From positions 103,351-167,350 of the forward strand of contig NZ_MSGO01000036.1 in NCBI RefSeq assembly GCF_001929375.1: DNA of 64,000 nucleotides, in the 5' to 3' direction. Position 1 is the first letter of the stretch, and each line of letters begins with the position of its first letter. A model generated the notes under the pieces. The model worked only from the letters and a program-made list of their open reading frames with translations, did no database searches and was not told the origin of the DNA. A program made the translations under genes and the position numbers. Below are positions 59,888 to 64,000 of the stretch, in pieces. Source of the DNA: Actinomyces oris. GTDB taxonomy: Bacteria; Actinomycetota; Actinomycetes; Actinomycetales; Actinomycetaceae.

Positions 59888-59998
59888 GGTGCGTCAGTCC
59901 TCGGAATGCTCGTGGTCGTCGTTCTTCCTGACTGATTCCAGGCTAGGAGGGCTGGGGTCCGGTGTGATCGTCCCAGTGGCTGAACGCAGTAGGGGCGG

Positions 59999-60020
59999 CC
60001 TCCTCCCCCTGAGGGAGGAG
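59999..60020. terminator. Terminator-like hairpin before ABC permease gene
   Basis: CCTCCTCCC and GGGAGGAGG form a 9-bp stem with a 4-nt loop, 117 bp downstream of the stop of the preceding minus-strand gene. Confidence 0.5.
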
Positions 60021-60136
60021 GGGTCGTCTGCGGGGACGATGAGTCATTACCCGGTCCGCGGGATGCCCGGTGACTGCGGGATGAGGGGGTGGGTGGTTCG
60101 GTGAGGTGGGAGCAGGGCAGGCGGGAGGCAAACTGT

Positions 60137-61216
60137 CTACAGTTCGGCGGCTTTGTTGAGGATGGTGGCTTCGTCTTGGCCGGTGTTGCCGCCGTGGTGG
60201 GGTGTCCAGGTGCCGTTGTTGCAGGTGAAGGTCAGCCAGAGGTCGTCGCTGGAGGGCTCCTTTCTTGCCTCGTCGTTGAGCTGGAGTGTGGTCAGTCCTG
60301 CGGCTTGGCAGTCGGCGACGGTGTGGACGACGGGTGCTGCTGCCTCGGGGGTGAGGCCTTTGCGCTCGTCGGTGACCAGGCCGGTGACGGACAGAGTGCC
60401 ATTGTCGAGGTCGATGCTGCCGGTGGCGTTGGCCTGTCTGGCGGTGGTGATGACCTGTTCGAAGGGGACGGTGGTGGGGAACTGTCCTTCGGTGTTGCTG
60501 GTGGAGGTGACCTTCCATCCGTTCATGGTGAAGGTCTTGGAGGATCTCTTGACGCTTGGTTGGGTCAGGGTGGTGGGGGGTGTGGTGACTTCTCCGTAGT
60601 CGATCGTGGGTCCCTGATAGCCGTCGATGTTGCCGGTGAAGGTCTTCGCTTCTCCGACGGGGGTGAGTGCGCGCTTGACGTCGGTCCGGATTGCCTCGGG
60701 ATCTCGTTGACAGGAGACGTCGACGTCGATGCTGCTGCCCTTGGCGTTCCAGGACACGGAGATGACGAATTCGCCGCTGTAGCGGGGTACCTGCTGGAGC
60801 GTCTTCTGCCGGGTTGAGGCCAGCAGGTTGGCGGCCGCCTCCGGGCTGGTGTTGTCCTTGAGACGCACGTCCAGTCGGACGTCGTTGCCTCCGAGGTCAG
60901 CTGAGGCCTCAGTGATCTTGGCGGAGATGACCTCAGGGCTGCTGGAGAGGTGCTTGGAAGCTGTGCTGGCGACGCGCCGGACTCTGAAGCCATCCGGACC
61001 GCTGGCGGGGTGCACGGTGATCTCGATCAGGTAGAAGAAACCACCAACGATCACCACGAGGACGACCAGCATCACCCGGGCCGCCCACCACCCCGCTGAC
61101 CTGCCCGACGACGGTTTCTTCCGGCCGGCAGAGGCTTCGCTGCTCGAGTCGGCTGTCTGGGCTTCGTCTGACCCTGCGTCTCCTCTGTGTTCAGGTGTGG
61201 TCTGCTCGTCGGGCAT
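60137..61216 (-). CDS. Single-pass membrane protein with extracellular domain (paralogue A)
   Basis: 359 residues, family not recognised. A polar N-terminus (about 35 residues) and one helix (VMLVVLVVIVGGFFYLIEITV) precede a roughly 280-residue external domain with two conserved cysteines near AVADCQAAG and FTCNNGTWTPHHGG. The C-terminus (TGQDEATILNKAAEL) is highly conserved with the paralogue at 61403-62509, including DERKGLTPEAAAPV, TFTMNGWKVTSTSN and FEQVITTARQA. AAGGGAGC precedes the ATG. Tandem duplication downstream of a DUF1023 hydrolase suggests a cognate surface or immunity-type protein; this is inferred. Confidence 0.68.
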   Translation of the reverse strand: MPDEQTTPEHRGDAGSDEAQTADSSSEASAGRKKPSSGRSAGWWAARVMLVVLVVIVGGFFYLIEITVHPASGPDGFRVRRVASTASKHLSSSPEVISAKITEASADLGGNDVRLDVRLKDNTSPEAAANLLASTRQKTLQQVPRYSGEFVISVSWNAKGSSIDVDVSCQRDPEAIRTDVKRALTPVGEAKTFTGNIDGYQGPTIDYGEVTTPPTTLTQPSVKRSSKTFTMNGWKVTSTSNTEGQFPTTVPFEQVITTARQANATGSIDLDNGTLSVTGLVTDERKGLTPEAAAPVVHTVADCQAAGLTTLQLNDEARKEPSSDDLWLTFTCNNGTWTPHHGGNTGQDEATILNKAAEL

Positions 61217-61249
61217 CGGCTGCTCCCTTGCTGACTCATTGGAGGTATT

Positions 61250-61328
61250 GAGGCTTATTCACAGGGCTAGCCGACGCCGGCATCTGCGCAGTTCACAGTG
61301 CCTTTGACGGATGCTGTGAATAAGCCTC
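61250..61328. repeat. Inverted repeat between the two paralogues
   Basis: GAGGCTTATTCACAG (61250-61264) and CTGTGAATAAGCCTC (61314-61328) are perfect 15-bp complements around a 49-bp GC-rich centre. Position downstream of paralogue B suits a terminator; it might also be the remnant of a small mobile element. Confidence 0.65.
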
Positions 61329-61402
61329 ATTCTTCCTGATCCGCCTTGGTGGTGGGGTGTTTGGTCCGACGGCGCAGAGGTGAAGGCGGGGTGGTGGGTT
61401 GG

Positions 61403-62509
61403 TTAGAGCTCGGCGGCTTTGTCGAGGATGGCGGCTTCGTCTTTGCCGGTGCTGCCGCCATGGTGGGGTGTCCAGGTGCCGTTGTTGCAGGTGAAAGTCA
61501 GCCAGTACTCGTCGTCGCTGGAGAGTCCTTTTTGAAGTTTGCCATTGAGCTGGAGTCTGGTCAGTCCTGCGGCTTGGCAGTCGGCGACGGCGTGGATGAC
61601 GGGTGCTGCTGCCTCGGGGGTGAGGCCTTTGCGCTCGTCGGTGACCAGACCGGTGACCGACAGTGAGCCGGTGTACGCGTCGACCTTGATCCCACCAATG
61701 GCGCTGGCCTGCCTGGCGGCGGTGATGACCTGCTCGAAGGAGACGGTGGTGGTGAACTTTCCTTGCTGGTTGCTGGTGGAGGTGACCTGCCAGCCGTTCA
61801 TGGTGAAGGTCTTGGTGGAGCGAGGAGCGCTCGGTTGTAGGAAGGTGGTGGGGAGTGCGGTGACTTGCCCGTAGTCGATATGGGTGTTTTCGATGGTTTT
61901 GGCTTCACCTGCGGTGGTCAGGTCCTGTTCGGCGGTGCGTAGTAGGTCTGGGCGGCCGGCACAGTTGTAGGTGGTCTTGATTCTGGTGCCGTGCAGTGTC
62001 CAGGACAGGGTGACGTAGAGGTTGATGTTGGTGTCGGGGCTGTTCTTGCCGAAGGCCGCGGTATGGGTGGAGGCCAGCAGGTCCGCCATCGCATCAGCGC
62101 TGGTGTCGTCCTTGAGGCGTACGTCCAGGTCGGCCTCGGTGCCGCCGATGTCGGCCGAGGCGTTGATGATGGTGACCGAGACGACGTTGGGATCCTTGGA
62201 CAGGTGCTTCTCCGCTGCACTGGCGATGCGTCGGACCTTGAAGCCCTCCGGTCCGCTGTCGGGGTTGAGGGTGATGCTGACCAGGTACATCAACCCGACA
62301 ACCGCCACCACCACGACGACCACCACGACCCGGATAGCCCACCATCCCGCCGACCTGCCGGATAACGCTGCCTTCCAACCCCCAGAAGTCCCGCTGTCCT
62401 GGGTGGGGCTGGACTCCTTTCCGGAGCCATCTGTGCTATTAGAGTCTGCCGGCGATGCTTGTTTGTCATCGTCGGAAGTGTCGAGATCATGACCTGGTGT
62501 GCTTGACAA
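61403..62509 (-). CDS. Single-pass membrane protein with extracellular domain (paralogue B)
   Basis: 368 residues, clear paralogue of 60137-61216. A Ser/Asp-rich N-terminus, one Val-rich helix (WWAIRVVVVVVVVAVVGLMYLV), then an external domain: FKVRRIASAAEKHL, RLKDDTSADAMADLLAS, TFTMNGWQVTSTSNQQGKF, VTDERKGLTPEAAAPVIHAVADCQAAG and FTCNNGTWTPHHGGSTGKDEAAILDKAAEL. The start is a TTG at 62509, chosen because GGAGG lies 7 nt upstream. It follows the DUF1023 gene by 74 bp on the same strand. Function unknown. Confidence 0.68.
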   Translation of the reverse strand: MSSTPGHDLDTSDDDKQASPADSNSTDGSGKESSPTQDSGTSGGWKAALSGRSAGWWAIRVVVVVVVVAVVGLMYLVSITLNPDSGPEGFKVRRIASAAEKHLSKDPNVVSVTIINASADIGGTEADLDVRLKDDTSADAMADLLASTHTAAFGKNSPDTNINLYVTLSWTLHGTRIKTTYNCAGRPDLLRTAEQDLTTAGEAKTIENTHIDYGQVTALPTTFLQPSAPRSTKTFTMNGWQVTSTSNQQGKFTTTVSFEQVITAARQASAIGGIKVDAYTGSLSVTGLVTDERKGLTPEAAAPVIHAVADCQAAGLTRLQLNGKLQKGLSSDDEYWLTFTCNNGTWTPHHGGSTGKDEAAILDKAAEL

Positions 62510-62583
62510 GCTGAGCCTCCAATGACCGTCCAGGTTGACGTGGTTGACAGCCGGGGAAATGCTGACCGCTTCCTCGAGGTGGC

Positions 62584-64000
62584 CTAGTTCGTGTTGATGG
62601 AGTAATCGTCAACATATTCCGGGCCCGCGCCTCGCAGGATCCGCCCCTGATTGTGCACGGAGGTGCTCATTCGCGGGGGGTGTTTGGTGTTGTTCGGGTC
62701 TTCGCTTGGGATGTATCCCGAGTGGCCAGAGTTCCCTGCCAGGTGACCATGAGAACCGTTGGCGTCTTGTGACTCGGTGCTCAGCGCAGTGAAGTCCGAG
62801 TCGTAACCGGCGGTGCCTCCGCCGCCGACGGTGCCGCCATAGTAACCAGACCTCGCGATCCAGTCGTTACCGGCAGTGGTGGAGAACATGTGGTCGGGCA
62901 GCATGTGCAGATCTGAGGCGTCCGTGGTCCCAACGCCCGGCGACCCCCACACAGAGAAGTCATCCACAGGGCTCGAACTCGAGTTCTGCAATGCGTAACC
63001 GTTCACCAAGGATCCGTAGGAGTGACCGGCCGCCATCAGGTGTGGATCTCCATGATGGGTCTCCTGAAGGCCATCATAGAAGTCGGCCAGGTACTTACCG
63101 CCTTCCGTGGCTTCTCCTGAGGAGAGGACTTTATCTGCGTGGGGAGCATCGTAACCCAGCCAGGTTACCCCCGCGACGGTTTCCTGGCCCTTATCGTCAC
63201 CTGTGGACCAGGCGAGCCCGCTTTCCTTCATGATGTTCTCGGTACCGTTCACATACTTCGCAGGATCACCATTACCCTTGGCGAGGCCGTTGTCGACCGT
63301 TGAGTCCATGCCCGGCGTGGAGACCACCACGTGGGCGGCGTTGTCGACATCCCCGGAGGCGACTGCGGCTCGGAAGTGGTCGCCACTGTTGTCCAGTACT
63401 AGCAGGGTGCGCCCATTTACAGGCGCGGGCATGCCTTCATCGTCCAGGGACTTGGGCTTCCCCTTGCCGTCCAGGAACATGGCTGACAGGGCGTGAATAT
63501 CCTTTTGCCTCTGGATCAATGCTTCATATCCCGGAGTTTTGATACCTCCTCTTGTGTACTTTGGTTTGTAGCCTTGGACGCTCTTGTCTATCTCGGTCTG
63601 CATAATGGGGAGCCAAATCAGGTTCGCTTGGTATCGATCATTTGAGGGGATTCCATCAAGGTTACCGATCCAGGATGGATGCTTGTTGATGATGTTCTGC
63701 CGTTGTGCGTCAGTCAGCGAAGTCCACCAGTCGTTGACCTGGTTGGGGGTCCACTTTGGGTTCGGGGGCCTCTCGCCGTGGTTGACCACCTCGGGGCTCG
63801 GGCCGTTTGCTGTATCGTCCAGTTTGGTGATTTCGTTGTATACGGAAGAGATGAAGGTCGCCGTGTCATCCGCTTGCTCGACAAGTCGGTCGCGTTCCTT
63901 CTTGTATCCTTCAATCAATGACATTGCGTGAGTGGGTTCAAGGCTAGGGTTTTTCTTGTAGTCGGCCGTAATCTCTCCGCTTTCGGATATCTCTAAATCA
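62584..64000 (-). CDS. DUF1023 alpha/beta hydrolase (partial, N-terminus outside window)
   Basis: The frame remains open from the internal ATG at 63924 to the window end (residues reading EISESGEITADYKKNPSLEPTHA precede it), so the start lies beyond 64000. The visible part has the DUF1023 hallmark LTDAQRQNIINKHPSWIGNLDGIP followed by an alpha/beta-hydrolase: nucleophile Ser in AAGHSYGSLVNGYAL, HMVVST-like VVVSTPGMDS and VWGSPGVG, and His near the end (THGHL-type SHGHLAGNSGHSGYI). Such proteins carry N-terminal helical (WXG/LXG-like) targeting regions and are often linked to type VII secretion. Two paralogous surface proteins follow. Confidence 0.8.
   Translation of the reverse strand, partial: DLEISESGEITADYKKNPSLEPTHAMSLIEGYKKERDRLVEQADDTATFISSVYNEITKLDDTANGPSPEVVNHGERPPNPKWTPNQVNDWWTSLTDAQRQNIINKHPSWIGNLDGIPSNDRYQANLIWLPIMQTEIDKSVQGYKPKYTRGGIKTPGYEALIQRQKDIHALSAMFLDGKGKPKSLDDEGMPAPVNGRTLLVLDNSGDHFRAAVASGDVDNAAHVVVSTPGMDSTVDNGLAKGNGDPAKYVNGTENIMKESGLAWSTGDDKGQETVAGVTWLGYDAPHADKVLSSGEATEGGKYLADFYDGLQETHHGDPHLMAAGHSYGSLVNGYALQNSSSSPVDDFSVWGSPGVGTTDASDLHMLPDHMFSTTAGNDWIARSGYYGGTVGGGGTAGYDSDFTALSTESQDANGSHGHLAGNSGHSGYIPSEDPNNTKHPPRMSTSVHNQGRILRGAGPEYVDDYSINTN

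Overview
The window is a high-GC actinobacterial chromosome segment. Gene content and order suggest an Actinomyces-type organism (family Actinomycetaceae): Crp/nth, gpmA-senX3-regX3, carD-ispD and topA-tmk-holB synteny, Lsr2, a Tad/Ssd cluster and DUF1023 proteins. The genus is inferred from gene content, not from a search. No rRNA, CRISPR array, prophage or insertion sequence is visible. Many genes start directly after a TAnnnT-like hexamer spaced 6-7 nt from the start codon, which suggests frequent leaderless transcription.

Layout: 1-2.3 kb, Crp-type regulator, endonuclease III and an alpha/beta hydrolase without a nucleophile. 2.7-7.8 kb, azlCD behind two unrecognised membrane proteins that share a 4-TM unit. 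7.9-14 kb, degenerate Fic protein, HAD-IB phosphatase, and an incomplete Tad locus (Ssd/CpaE-like, TadA, fused TadB-TadC) without a pilin. 14-18.8 kb, PH-domain protein, ahpC-ahpD with a palindromic operator, truncated luciferase-like oxidoreductase, methyltransferase. 19-23.2 kb, small membrane protein plus PAP2 phosphatase, then an OmpR-type two-component system. 23.5-26.4 kb, two tandem Aer-like PAS proteins lacking a chemoreceptor signalling domain.

26.6-35.6 kb: topA, tmk and holB, interrupted by a four-gene module (DUF3060 lipoprotein, response regulator, sensor kinase, OmpA-domain lipoprotein). Both lipoprotein promoters carry the same CTGCGACAG palindrome, so the module looks like a self-contained envelope-sensing circuit. 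36.3-41.6 kb: three tandem secreted tripeptidyl-aminopeptidase-type hydrolases, two with gene-conversion-like identical blocks. 41.8-44.3 kb: asparagine permease and asparaginase. 44.7-45.7 kb: tRNA-Thr(CGU) and lsr2. 45.9-52.7 kb: gpmA, phoU, senX3-regX3, carD, ispD, MFS transporter. Together the peptidases, asparaginase and permease point to peptide and amino acid scavenging; PhoU and SenX3-RegX3 point to phosphate sensing.

52.7-53.7 kb is a noncoding island of nested palindromes and a 95-bp direct repeat. Then follow a YbjQ protein, a SprT-like metalloprotease, a secreted transglycosylase-like protein, cardiolipin synthase, a lower-GC pair (secreted Gly-rich peptide and a 43-residue membrane protein), an ABC-2 permease, two paralogous single-pass surface proteins, and a DUF1023 hydrolase running off the window end. 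The last three resemble an effector with duplicated cognate surface proteins.
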